This document shows positions 8,074-16,371 of a stretch of DNA of 64,000 nt, piece after piece. Location of the stretch: NCBI GenBank assembly GCA_963744575.1, contig CAVUUF010000019.1:1-64000 (forward strand), read 5' to 3'. The notes beneath the pieces are model-generated. The model saw only the letters and a list, made by a program, of their open reading frames with translations. It made no database searches and had not been told where the DNA came from. The first letter of the stretch is position 1, and each line of letters starts with the position of its first letter. This DNA comes from Palsa-504 sp963744575. Lineage in GTDB: Bacteria; Actinomycetota; Actinomycetes; Streptosporangiales; Streptosporangiaceae. A program made the position numbers and the translations under genes.

Positions 8074-9509
8074 CCGACCGTACTTGTGTCGGCGGGGGGC
8101 ACAGGGATGGTGAGCGTGGGGGTGGCGGTGGGCGTGGCGGTGGGGATTGTCCTGGTGGGCGTGGGTGTGGGGGTGGCGGTGGGGATTGTCCTGGTGGGCG
8201 TGGGAGTTGCGGTTGTCCTGGTCGGCGCCGGATTGCTAGTGGCCGACTTGGTCGGCGCCGGGCGGGTGGTGGCCGTCTTGGCCGGCGCCGGGCGGGTGGT
8301 GGCCGTCTTGGCCGGCGCCGGGCGGGTGGTGGCCGTCTTGGCCGGCGCCACCGTCGCAGGAACCGGAACCGTGCCTGACGCCGGGACCAGGTAGGAAGTG
8401 GGAGAGGAACGCGCATGCGCGGAAGAGGCGGGCGGAACTGCCACGAGTGCCCTCGCCGGGCCGCTGGACCCGGTGGGCACGGGCGCCCCGCTGGCCGGCG
8501 ACTGCACGCTATGGGAGGAATTGTAATTGACCAGGAATGCCCCGCCACCGAGCAGGGCAACGGCGGCGGCCGCGGCGGCGGTCAGCACATAGCGGGCGGG
8601 CAAGCGCGGCGCTGGTGGTCTCGCCGCCTGCACCGGGAAGCCGGTGCCGGCGAGTGGCTCGGCGCGGCGCGCGATCCTTTGCCGCTGATCTTCCGCGTCT
8701 GGTGAGTCGTCCGTCACCAAGCCGATGACCCGCTCCCACAGCCGGTCGGGAGGCACGGCGGCAGGCAGCAGTGCGAGCATCATCGCGGGGCGGACCTCGC
8801 GGTGCCTGCTCTGGCCGCACGTCGAGCAGCGTCGGATGTGGCTTGCGAGCCGCTTGCACAACGCAGTGGTCAGCGTGCCGTCCCAGCCGTCCAGCAGGCC
8901 AGCCGCGCCTGGGCACCGGCCGCGGGCTGGCCACGCGGCCAGCAGCATGCCAAGCAATTTCGTGAACCGGGAGCGGGCCCGAGTCGCCAGCGCCTGCGCC
9001 TGGCTACGCGGTACGCCCAGAGTATCGGCAAGGTCAGCGCCCTCGAGCCCGTAGCGCAGGCTGAGCTCGAGGACTTCGCGCTCGGCTGGCTCCAGGCCAG
9101 TGAGCGCGGCCCGGACGAGGTAGCGCAAACCGGCATCGCCGACATCGGCGTCGTGCCCGTAACCGGTCATCTCGCCGGTCTCAGTGCGCGGAGCCGACAG
9201 GGCGCCGGCCCGAGGGCGGCTGTGACACTCGTGACGGGCCATGGCGAACAGCCACGCTCGCAAGCGGTCAGGATCTTGCAGGCACGGGACCTTGGTCCAG
9301 GCGATGACGAAGGTGTCGTGCACGGTATCGGCCGCGTCGGCAGGGTAGATGAGCAGCGAATGACAGTAACTGTAAAGGCTCACGGCGTACCGGTCGTAGG
9401 CCGCGCCAAGGCCGGCCAGCTCGCCCCTGGCGATCGAGGCCGCAATGTCGCCGTCGGGTACGGTCAGGCGGTCCGGCCCCGAGGCAACCCTGTAATCAGG
9501 ACTGTGCAG
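8070..9509 (-). CDS. ECF sigma factor fused to anti-sigma-like zinc motif, membrane helix and Thr/Pro repeats
   Basis: Region 2 (AYDRYAVSLYSYCHSLL, DTVHDTFVIAWTKV) and region 4 (LEPAEREVLELSLRYGLEGADLADTLGV) of an ECF sigma factor are clear. They are followed by HIRRCSTC (HxxxCxxC, as in zinc-binding anti-sigma factors), one transmembrane helix (YVLTAAAAAAVALLGGGAFLV) and a long Thr/Pro/Ala repeat tail predicted to be outside. Sigma factors fused to their own regulatory tail are known in actinobacteria. The first ATG/GTG/TTG in frame (GTG 9383) would cut off the start of region 2. The CTG at 9509 lies 7 nt after AAGGAGG and gives a complete region 2, so I take it as the start. It probably responds to envelope or polymer state and may control nearby genes (inference). 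Confidence 0.72.
   Translation of the reverse strand: MHSPDYRVASGPDRLTVPDGDIAASIARGELAGLGAAYDRYAVSLYSYCHSLLIYPADAADTVHDTFVIAWTKVPCLQDPDRLRAWLFAMARHECHSRPRAGALSAPRTETGEMTGYGHDADVGDAGLRYLVRAALTGLEPAEREVLELSLRYGLEGADLADTLGVPRSQAQALATRARSRFTKLLGMLLAAWPARGRCPGAAGLLDGWDGTLTTALCKRLASHIRRCSTCGQSRHREVRPAMMLALLPAAVPPDRLWERVIGLVTDDSPDAEDQRQRIARRAEPLAGTGFPVQAARPPAPRLPARYVLTAAAAAAVALLGGGAFLVNYNSSHSVQSPASGAPVPTGSSGPARALVAVPPASSAHARSSPTSYLVPASGTVPVPATVAPAKTATTRPAPAKTATTRPAPAKTATTRPAPTKSATSNPAPTRTTATPTPTRTIPTATPTPTPTRTIPTATPTATPTLTIPVPPADTSTVG
8100..8355. repeat. In-frame tandem repeats in the sigma-factor tail
   Basis: Two repeat types are visible. A 30-bp unit coding APAKTATTRP is repeated three times with near-perfect identity (about 8264-8354), and a diverged fourth copy follows. 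A second unit coding TRTIPTATPTPTP-like peptides is repeated about twice (8110-8215). Such repeats are prone to slippage and probably vary in number between strains. Confidence 0.85.
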
Positions 9510-9601
9510 ACGGCACCCTCCTTCGCTCGTGTTTCACGTTCGTTCTTCTGTGACGCCCCGGTTGGGCATCCGGTTTACACACATATGGCCGTCGGGGGTG
9601 A

Positions 9602-10888
9602 TCATGGCTTCCGGGAAGGGCCTGATGACCGGCGAGCGACCCTGCGGTAGCACAACGCGCCGGCCACGACTCCCCGCGCCTCGATGAGCGCCAGCCGCCT
9701 GCCGCGCGCTCGCATCTGTCCTGCCCGTGAGGCCTGTCGTGTGCGGCCGAGAATGATCCCTGCGTGACCTAGGCCACGGCCGAGGAGAGAAACGCGCATC
9801 TGGCGGCTGATCAGCTGCTTGGCCAGGTAGGCGCCTAGCCCGTGGCCATAGGAGTAGATCTGCTCGCCCAGTGCGTCCACATCCGAGCGATGCTGGTGCC
9901 AGACCAGGGATGACGGCAGGTAGCAGATCCGGCCGCCGGCCAGGATGACGCGAAGGAACATATCCAGATCCTCGCCGCCACGGCCAGGACCGCCCGTGCC
10001 GAGCATCGGGTCGAAGCCGCCGAGGTCGTCGACGGCGCCGCGGCGGACCGCGAAGTTGGCTCCTGTCCCGAAAACGCCGGCGCTAAAAGGGTAAAGCGCC
10101 GAAGGATGACGATTGTCGACGAGATCGTAACGGCGAGGCTCGAAGGCCTCTCCCCATGAGTAGCGTGAGTCGAAGTACCGCTCCGAGCCGGTGTCGAGCG
10201 AACTCGAGGCAACCAGTCCGGTCACGCACATAGCCTCGGGATCCGCCGCGAACCCCGCAGCGATGGCTGCGGGCCAGCCGGGATCGACCCGCGTGTCATC
10301 GTCGGTGAAGCAGATCAGGTCGAATTCTGCTCGCGCCACACCGTGATTGCGGGCGCGGGACAGGCCAGGCTTGGGCTCGCACGTGTAATGGATCCGTACG
10401 TCAGCTTTTGCCAGCTCCGTCACGAGCTCACGAGTGTCGTCCCTCGTCGGCGCATTATCGACAACGAGGATTTCCAGCGGCTCGTAGTTCACCTGCTGGA
10501 TTGACCGCACGGACTCGCGCAAGCCTTTTGTGCGATCTCTGGTACAGATGATGACCGTCACGCCTTCGCCGCCAGAAGTGGCGAACTGGTGCGGACAGGA
10601 GACGGCGGCCAGCCATCCGGCTGATTTCTGCGAATCCTGAGTTGCTTTATCAAGTTCTTCATGCCGCCGTATTCGCTCGGCCAGCGTTCTCTCGGCCAGG
10701 CTGGTGGCTCGCGCCGTCAGGGAGTCGGCCGGCGCCACGGGCAGCTGGACATATCCTATGGGCGCATGGTGCATGCGGATCAGTACCCGGGCCATATCGT
10801 GCCGGTCACCGATCGGGCCGATCACGTCGCGGACGGGTCCGGAATCATCCAGATCGAGCAGGCCGACCCAGATACTTGCTTCGGTCAT
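9602..10888 (-). CDS. Family 2 glycosyltransferase with extra N-terminal region
   Basis: A 428-residue protein. About 110 residues with no family motif (MTEASIWVGLLDLDD...) precede a GT-A domain: GVTVIICTRDR, ILVVDNAPTRDDT, the metal-binding CFTDDDTRVDPGW, GTGANFAVRR and GGEDLDMFLR. I chose the ATG at 10888 because AAGGAG precedes it and its ATG overlaps the stop of the upstream gene (TAATG). This indicates translational coupling to the FMN-dependent dehydrogenase. The pairing suggests the glycosyltransferase modifies a product of that enzyme or acts in the same pathway, but no substrate can be read. Confidence 0.82.
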   Translation of the reverse strand: MTEASIWVGLLDLDDSGPVRDVIGPIGDRHDMARVLIRMHHAPIGYVQLPVAPADSLTARATSLAERTLAERIRRHEELDKATQDSQKSAGWLAAVSCPHQFATSGGEGVTVIICTRDRTKGLRESVRSIQQVNYEPLEILVVDNAPTRDDTRELVTELAKADVRIHYTCEPKPGLSRARNHGVARAEFDLICFTDDDTRVDPGWPAAIAAGFAADPEAMCVTGLVASSSLDTGSERYFDSRYSWGEAFEPRRYDLVDNRHPSALYPFSAGVFGTGANFAVRRGAVDDLGGFDPMLGTGGPGRGGEDLDMFLRVILAGGRICYLPSSLVWHQHRSDVDALGEQIYSYGHGLGAYLAKQLISRQMRVSLLGRGLGHAGIILGRTRQASRAGQMRARGRRLALIEARGVVAGALCYRRVARRSSGPSRKP

Positions 10889-12060
10889 TACGCTCCTTGT
10901 ACCGCGGATGGAAACGGGACGCCGGGTGGCGCGACATCGAGGAAGGTGCGGTCCAGTTCGCCGAGGGAACACGCGCCGAGCAGGGCCATCGCCCGGTCGA
11001 TCTCGACCCGGAGCATCTCGATCATCTGCTCGACGCCGGCCTGCCCCCCGGCGGCGAGCGCGAACAGGTACGGCCGGCCGACCAGTACCGCGGACGCACC
11101 CATGGCGATTGCCTTGAGGACATCCTCACCGCGGCGGATCCCCCCGTCGAGCAGGACGGTCGCGCGGCCGGCGACCGCGTCCGCGACCTCGGCAAGTACG
11201 TCGAATGTTCCCGGCAGGTTATCCAGCTGCCGTCCACCGTGGTTTGACACGACGAATCCGTCGACGCCGAGGTCGAGGTACTGGGCACATTCGTCGGACC
11301 GCATGATTCCTTTCACTATCAGCGGACCGTCCCAGCGCCGCCGGACGAAGCGGATGTCGTCGGAGGTCACCGGCCACTGGGCAGCGGTGATTGCCGATTG
11401 CGTGGCTGCTGGACTGAACCGGCGGAGAATTCGTTTGCGCAAGGAGAAGGGGTGATTCGCGCGGATGAACTCCACGGACCAGGCCGGCCGGGACATGCCC
11501 TCCCAGACCGTCTTGGGACTGGCCTTGACGGGGATCGTCAGTTCGTTGCGCCGGTCGCGCTCATGGGCCCCGAGGGTCGGCGTGTCGACGGTGATAACCA
11601 GCGCCTTGTATCTCGCGCGGGCGACGCGTTCGAGCACTGCCTCGGTCTCGTCGCGGCTGTGCGGCAAGTACAGCTGATACCACAGCGTGCCATCTCCCGC
11701 GGCGGACGCCACCTCCTCCAACGGGCAGGAGGTCATCGTAGCCTGCACGTAAATCGCGTTGGCCTTTGCCGCGGCACGCGCGACTGCGAGTTCGGCATCA
11801 CGGCGGATGATCTGCCCGAGTCCGGTCGGCGCGAGAAGCACGGGCAATGCCGTCTCCTGGCCGAACAAGCAGGTCCCGGCGGATCGCTTGGTGACGTCCA
11901 CGAGCGATTTCGGGCGGAAGCTGACCGAGGCCAATGCCTCCCGGTTACGCCGTACGGCCCGCTCATCCCCGGCCCCGCCGGCGAGCGCGTCGAAGATCAC
12001 GCTTGGTAGCCGCCGCTGCGCGATACGCTGGAAGTCATCGAGGTTGAGGGGGGCATTCAC
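10888..12060 (-). CDS. FMN-dependent alpha-hydroxy-acid dehydrogenase/oxidase
   Basis: A 390-residue protein of the lactate dehydrogenase (LldD) / glycolate oxidase / MftD family. FMN and substrate motifs are present: LLAPTG near the N-terminus, YVQATM, WYQLY, ITVDTP, LIVKGI, the catalytic SNHGGRQLD, LLDGGIRRGEDVLKA and VGRPYLFAL. The family oxidises 2-hydroxy acids, and MftD acts on a peptide-derived cofactor precursor. No mycofactocin peptide, radical SAM enzyme or MftB is visible nearby, so I do not assign MftD. The gene is coupled by a TAATG overlap to the following glycosyltransferase. Confidence 0.85.
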   Translation of the reverse strand: MNAPLNLDDFQRIAQRRLPSVIFDALAGGAGDERAVRRNREALASVSFRPKSLVDVTKRSAGTCLFGQETALPVLLAPTGLGQIIRRDAELAVARAAAKANAIYVQATMTSCPLEEVASAAGDGTLWYQLYLPHSRDETEAVLERVARARYKALVITVDTPTLGAHERDRRNELTIPVKASPKTVWEGMSRPAWSVEFIRANHPFSLRKRILRRFSPAATQSAITAAQWPVTSDDIRFVRRRWDGPLIVKGIMRSDECAQYLDLGVDGFVVSNHGGRQLDNLPGTFDVLAEVADAVAGRATVLLDGGIRRGEDVLKAIAMGASAVLVGRPYLFALAAGGQAGVEQMIEMLRVEIDRAMALLGACSLGELDRTFLDVAPPGVPFPSAVQGA

Positions 12061-12484
12061 GATCTCAGGTCACCTTCCCAGTGATCTCACGTGCTCCTCC
12101 TGAAGAGGCTTAGCGAGCAAGCCACCCGCCCCTTGTACGACGCCGATACGGCCGTCACGGTTTGCGCCAACCTCGGCGTTTCGTGGCCCTGCTGGTCCCT
12201 GAGTTCCGCGGTTTCGTGTCTGACATGGTGCCCGGATCTATGGGTCGAGCTGCGCGAATGCATGCCGGGGTGGTGACGGGGCGTGTCACTAGTCGTTGGT
12301 GTCGTTGCTGGTCAGGGGCTCGGCGGGGTGGCTTGATGATCTTCTTCGGATGCGGGATCTTGAGCTTGGCGAGCCGACGCCGGTATTGGGCGTACACCCG
12401 TGCCAGCTGCCCCGGATCGCCGAGACCGCTGCGGGCAGCAGGCCGCCAGCCTCAGGCCTTTTGCGGCTCACCAAGTCCTGGACT
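12061..12484. other. Gene-free stretch with a possible coding remnant
   Basis: No intact gene is recognised. On the minus strand, about 12290-12430 could encode a basic peptide beginning GDPGQLARVYAQYRRRL and continuing with lysine- and proline-rich sequence. It reads like the C-terminus of a lost or frameshifted protein downstream of the FkbM gene, but I cannot name it. The region also holds the promoter of the dehydrogenase at 10888-12060. Confidence 0.35.
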
Positions 12485-13327
12485 TCAGGGCGTCCGGATG
12501 CCGGTGGCGAATGCGCCCCAATGTCGCCGCTGTAGCCGGGCCTGGTAGCCCAGTGCCTCAAGCAGCGGGACAACCTCATCGTAGTGGTCCTGGATCTCGA
12601 TCTTGAGACAGCGTACGTTCTTGGTCCAGTCGCCGTGCCTGAGCATCTCGTACCAGGCGGTCTCGATGTTGACCAGCAGATAGTCAATGGGTGCTTGCCC
12701 GGCGAAGTCGCCGAGCACTCGGCCGGCATCGACCGCCTCTATCTGCTCCCCGGTGGCAGCTGTGCCGTGCGGGGCGGGAGAGCCGGTGACTATCTGCCCC
12801 CACGCATCGGGTTCCCACCTCGCCGCGAGGGTTTCGTCGCGGTACCAGACCGCGACCTCGCGCAGCGTGCAGCGTTCCGCCAGGTGGGCCAGGTTGTGCC
12901 GGGCGAGGACGGCGTTGTCGCGGTCGGGCTCCACGGCGAGAAGGCGAGCGGCGGGATAGCAGTCGGCGAGGTCGGCCGCCAGCAGGCCGATGTTCGCCCC
13001 GAATACCGCGATGCGCTCAATCGGCGAGGTCAGTTCCGCTGGTGAAAGGTGACGCCGGTGGTAGAGGAACTCGAATGCGGCCCGGTCGGAGGACCGGGGG
13101 CGCAGCCACACCAGGCGGCTGCCCATGCCCTTGACGCGCACTAGCGCGATGCTGTCGGCGTCGGGCTGGTTCCGCTCGCCCAGCAGGACTTCGGTTGCCA
13201 CCATCGTAGACATGGCCGTTTTGCTGCGCAGGCCGCTCACCCGGCGGACCGACTGGGCCCTGTGGCGCAGCGCGCGAATGAACTGGATTCCGTCCCATGG
13301 CGCTACCGGCCCGGCATAGATGCTCAC
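12485..13327 (-). CDS. FkbM-family SAM-dependent methyltransferase
   Basis: A 280-residue protein. The SAM-binding core IAVFGANIGLLAADLA and the acidic loop AVEPDRDNAVLARHNLA are characteristic of FkbM O-methyltransferases, as is the later DYLLVNIETAWYEML. The GTG start at 13327 is preceded by GGAGG. In polysaccharide loci such enzymes methylate sugar hydroxyls. The 5' side abuts a truncated IS30-type transposase fragment, and a small duplicate of this gene's 3' half lies just beyond, so the gene has been involved in IS-mediated rearrangement. Confidence 0.8.
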   Translation of the reverse strand: MSIYAGPVAPWDGIQFIRALRHRAQSVRRVSGLRSKTAMSTMVATEVLLGERNQPDADSIALVRVKGMGSRLVWLRPRSSDRAAFEFLYHRRHLSPAELTSPIERIAVFGANIGLLAADLADCYPAARLLAVEPDRDNAVLARHNLAHLAERCTLREVAVWYRDETLAARWEPDAWGQIVTGSPAPHGTAATGEQIEAVDAGRVLGDFAGQAPIDYLLVNIETAWYEMLRHGDWTKNVRCLKIEIQDHYDEVVPLLEALGYQARLQRRHWGAFATGIRTP

Positions 13328-13346
13328 TGAGACCTCCCCTGACTAT

Positions 13347-13730
13347 CCGGTACTGGCCGGTGCCCGGATCCCGGTTACGCCGCAGCTCCCGGCTGATCGT
13401 GGACGGGCTGCGGCCCGTCCGCTCCGCGATCGCCCGCACCCCGGCCCCCGCCGCGCGCAAGTCGGCGATCTGCACCCTCTCCTTCTCCGACAGGTACCGG
13501 TCCGAGATCTCCCGCCGGACCACAGCCCCCCGCGCGATCACGGGATCATAATGCAGCTTCCGGCCGTCCTGGCGGTGATCATGCGGCCGTGTCGCCACCG
13601 TTTCCCGGTCCGCCGGGTTGATCCCCACGATCCGGCACGCCTCCAGGCTGCTGAACCCCTGCCCGATCAGCCGCCCATACTGCTCCCGCTTCTCCACCTG
13701 CGGCAACGCACCCGGTCCCCGGCGCCCCAT
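13347..13730 (-). pseudogene. Truncated IS30-family transposase (N-terminal part)
   Basis: About 127 residues of a transposase N-terminus remain, including the helix-turn-helix region LSEKERVQIADLRAAGAGVR and SPSTISRELRRN, then DPGTGQYR. The similarity ends abruptly at about 13346, just upstream of the FkbM ribosome site, so the whole catalytic DDE domain is missing. No terminal inverted repeats could be paired. It is a one-ended IS fragment. Confidence 0.8.
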
Positions 13731-13799
13731 CGCAACCCCCGAAACTGTCGGGTGTTGCGACGACCGCTAGAAAGCGCCTGGTAACACCACAGTGCCTGC

Positions 13800-13875
13800 C
13801 CTAGCAAGCAGGTCCCCAGCATCTCATGCCAGGCGTACTCGATGTTGACCAGGAGGTAGTCGACGGGCGGGGCCC
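13800..13875 (-). pseudogene. Fragment of a second FkbM methyltransferase
   Basis: On the minus strand this encodes VDYLLVNIEYAWHEMLG, which matches IDYLLVNIETAWYEML in the intact FkbM protein at 12485-13327; the DNA (around 12637-12700) is also clearly similar. Upstream of it the frame breaks. It lies on the other side of the IS30 fragment from the intact copy, so the IS may have inserted between or into duplicated copies. Confidence 0.7.
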
Positions 13876-14115
13876 GCCGAGGGCCGCCGTCGAGTCCGTC
13901 ACCCGCCGATCACGAGTGCCGATCATTGATCCCCACGGTGTCGAGCTGCGGCGGCACCAACGCGCGGCGGCCAGGCCGGCGCCGGCCGTCGGCGGCTCCG
14001 TCCTCCTTTTACCTATATACCTAAGGTGTTTAAGTGTAAGGATATGAAGCATGCCATGCGACGCTGCGCGCGGGTGTCTATGATGCAGGGATTGCTAGGC
14101 GGGGATGATGGCGTG

Positions 14116-14495
14116 ATGTCCCGTTTCGGAGACCTCGAAGCCGCGATCATGGACGTGATGTGGGCGGCCAGGCCGCTGCGGGTGCAGGAGGTGGCCGCCG
14201 CGCTGCACCGCGAGCGGCCGCTGGCCTTCAACACCGTGCAAACCGTCCTGGAGAACCTGTTCCGCAAGGGCTGGCTAACCGCAGCCGGGATGGGCGGGCC
14301 TACTGCTACGTGCCGCTACGGTCCCGGGAGGAGTACGTAGCTGGCCTGCTGGGAGAGGCATTGGAGGCCGCACGGGACCCCGCCGCCACCCTGGTGCGCC
14401 TAGTGGAAGACCTGAATCCGGCCGAGGTGGCCCAACGGCGCGCAGCGCTGGAACGCAGGTCGTCCAGCCTGGCGCCGCATGCCGACTCCGCATAG
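14116..14495 (+). pseudogene. BlaI/MecI-family repressor broken by a one-base deletion
   Basis: The first frame gives MSRFGDLEAAIMDVMWAA, RPLRVQEVAAALHRE and FNTVQTVLENLFRKGWL, a typical BlaI/MecI winged helix. At about 14279 the frame changes: the continuation SRDGRAYCYVPLRSREEYV and the C-terminal dimerisation part are in the next frame, ending at 14495. Restoring one C at ACCGC would rejoin them, so this is either a single-base deletion or a sequence error. No BlaR1-type protease gene is adjacent. Confidence 0.8.
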
Positions 14496-14506
14496 CCTGG
14501 CGGCCG

Positions 14507-15391
14507 ATGAACGAATCAGGGACCGAGCGGCCGCTTGGCAAATCAGGTATCAAAGTGCCGGCGCTCGGAGTTGGCACCAACCGGTGGAATTGCGACACGC
14601 CGGACCAGGGCCGCCTCGGGGACACTTTGGCTGCGGCGCTCGACATGGGGACGGGCTTCTTCGACACGGCGGAGATTTACCACCACGGCCGATCGGAGAT
14701 CGCCCTGGGCGAGGCGGCCAGGCAGGCTGGACGGCCGGTCCTGCTGGCCAGCAAGTTCGCGCCGTTTCCACATCGAGTTGCCGTAGCGCAGTTCGCGTCG
14801 GCGCTGAACAAAACGCTGGAGCGACTCGGCCGCGATTCACTCGACCTCTACTACCTGCACTTCCCCTCCTCCCTGCGCGGAATTGGCGCCTGGATGAGGG
14901 CAATGGCAACCGCGGTCAGGGCGGGGAAGATCCGGGCCGTGGGGATCAGCAACTGTGACGCGGCGCAGATGCGGCAGGCGGCCGGCGTGCTGGCCCGGTA
15001 CGGAATACCGCTCGCGGCTAACCAGGTTCACTACAGCCTGCTACATCGTAAGCCCGAGACCGACGGCGTTCTCGACGCCTGCCGCCGGATGGACGTCGCA
15101 CTCGTCGCATACCGTCCGATCGGCAGAGGTGCCATCAGCGCTGGCTCACCCACAGGCCCGGGCCGGTCTGATGTTGCCGCGATGCTGCAGAAAGTAGCGG
15201 CGGCTCGGAGCGCAACCGCCGCCCAGGTAGCGCTCGCCTGGCTGCTTAAGCGAGACGATCACGTGATCCCGATCCCGGGAGCCACGAGGCCCGAACACGT
15301 CCGCGAGAATTCAGGCGCCTTCTCGCTGGAACTGAGCGATGAAGAGTTCGCTGCCATCGACCGGGCATCGGCGCCGGTGCCGGCCAGGTAG
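14507..15391 (+). CDS. Aldo/keto reductase
   Basis: A 294-residue NADPH-dependent (alpha/beta)8-barrel oxidoreductase. The catalytic tetrad is visible: Asp and Tyr in FFDTAEIYHHGRSE, Lys in LLASKF and His in LYYLHFP. Cofactor-site motifs GISNCDA, ANQVHYSLL and IPIPGATRPEHVRENS are present. It resembles the AKR subfamily of L-glyceraldehyde reductase-like proteins. It lies on the plus strand between the broken repressor and two glycosyltransferase copies; its substrate is unknown. Confidence 0.85.
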   Translation: MNESGTERPLGKSGIKVPALGVGTNRWNCDTPDQGRLGDTLAAALDMGTGFFDTAEIYHHGRSEIALGEAARQAGRPVLLASKFAPFPHRVAVAQFASALNKTLERLGRDSLDLYYLHFPSSLRGIGAWMRAMATAVRAGKIRAVGISNCDAAQMRQAAGVLARYGIPLAANQVHYSLLHRKPETDGVLDACRRMDVALVAYRPIGRGAISAGSPTGPGRSDVAAMLQKVAAARSATAAQVALAWLLKRDDHVIPIPGATRPEHVRENSGAFSLELSDEEFAAIDRASAPVPAR

Positions 15392-15440
15392 CACCGACCA
15401 GAACTCCGGATCAACTGAACCAAGCTCAGGAGTTCAGCGC

Positions 15441-16134
15441 GTGGCCGCTTTCAATACCGGTCGTCCGCCTCTTGTCACTGTCGTGACACCCGCCTACAAC
15501 ATTGCCAAATATATCGGTGAGACCGTCGACTCGGTACTACGGCAAACAGTTCACGATTTTGAGTACCTCGTGGTCGACGACGGCTCCACCGATAACTCTG
15601 TCGATGTAGTTAAGGCTCATGTGGGCGATGATCCTAGATTCCGCCTGGTGCAGGGTGAACATCGAGGTCTAAGCGCAGCGAGGAACGCGGGAGTTCGGGA
15701 GGCGAAAGGGCAGTACATCGCGTTTCTCGATGGTGACGACCGATGGCACCCCAAGTTCCTGGAGCGGCAGCTCCAGCTGATTCGGTCATTGCCGCCAGAT
15801 GTCGGTGCCGTGTTCTGTCGTTCCCGGCTGGTGCTGGAGAATGGTACCCTGGGTCTTCCTTCAATGGCAACGCGCTGGCCGTTATGATTTTGATGATATC
15901 CTGATTAATAGCAATCCTGCTCGTAACGGAAGTTCGCTGCTGATACGCAAATCCTGCTTCGAAGACGTTGGCGGCTTCGATGAGGGGCTGTACCATCTCG
16001 AGGATCTGGATATGTGGCTTCGTATCGCCGCGAATTCGAAGACGCCTGCCTTTTGGGCAAGCAAGTACTTTCTAGTGGATATGCGGAAGCCTAGGCTCGT
16101 GACGGATGGCACAGCACCGGCACACTGCGGATAG
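15441..16134 (+). pseudogene. Frameshifted, truncated duplicate of the downstream GT2 gene
   Basis: This starts at a GTG behind AGGAG and follows the protein at 16372-17367 closely: LVTVVTPAYN, IGETVDSVLRQ, RFRLVQGEHRGLSAARNAG, DGDDRWHPKFLERQLQLI. At about 15848 an extra G moves the frame; the continuation FLQWQRAG...LLIRKSCFEDVGGFDEG lies in another frame. Similarity to the intact copy then stops at about 16090 (VDMR), so the last third is missing. It is a recent tandem duplicate that has decayed. Confidence 0.88.
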
Positions 16135-16371
16135 CGCCTAAGCCGAGCTGACGGCCTGCCCCGGCAGGGACCCGCCGGCGACCAGCTGGACGGGCGGCCG
16201 GAGCCGATGCGAGTCATCGCCCGGCTGACCGCAGCGATGACCGCGGGGCGCGTCCAGCTCGGCCCGCGTCAAAGTCGCGGTGTGCAGCTGCGCCAACTGC
16301 TAGGCTCACTGATCTAGGCAGGCCCGTATCAATGGTAGCTGTCCACTCATTTAGCCCGGGAGCTTTAGCAT

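Noticed and set aside
8100..8355. Possible CRISPR-like direct repeats
   Set aside because: The units are contiguous, in frame and code Thr/Pro/Ala peptides; there are no unique spacers and no cas genes.
10888..12060. Assignment of the dehydrogenase as mycofactocin MftD
   Set aside because: No MftA, MftB, MftC or MftE is present in the window, and the core motifs are shared by the whole FMN hydroxy-acid family.
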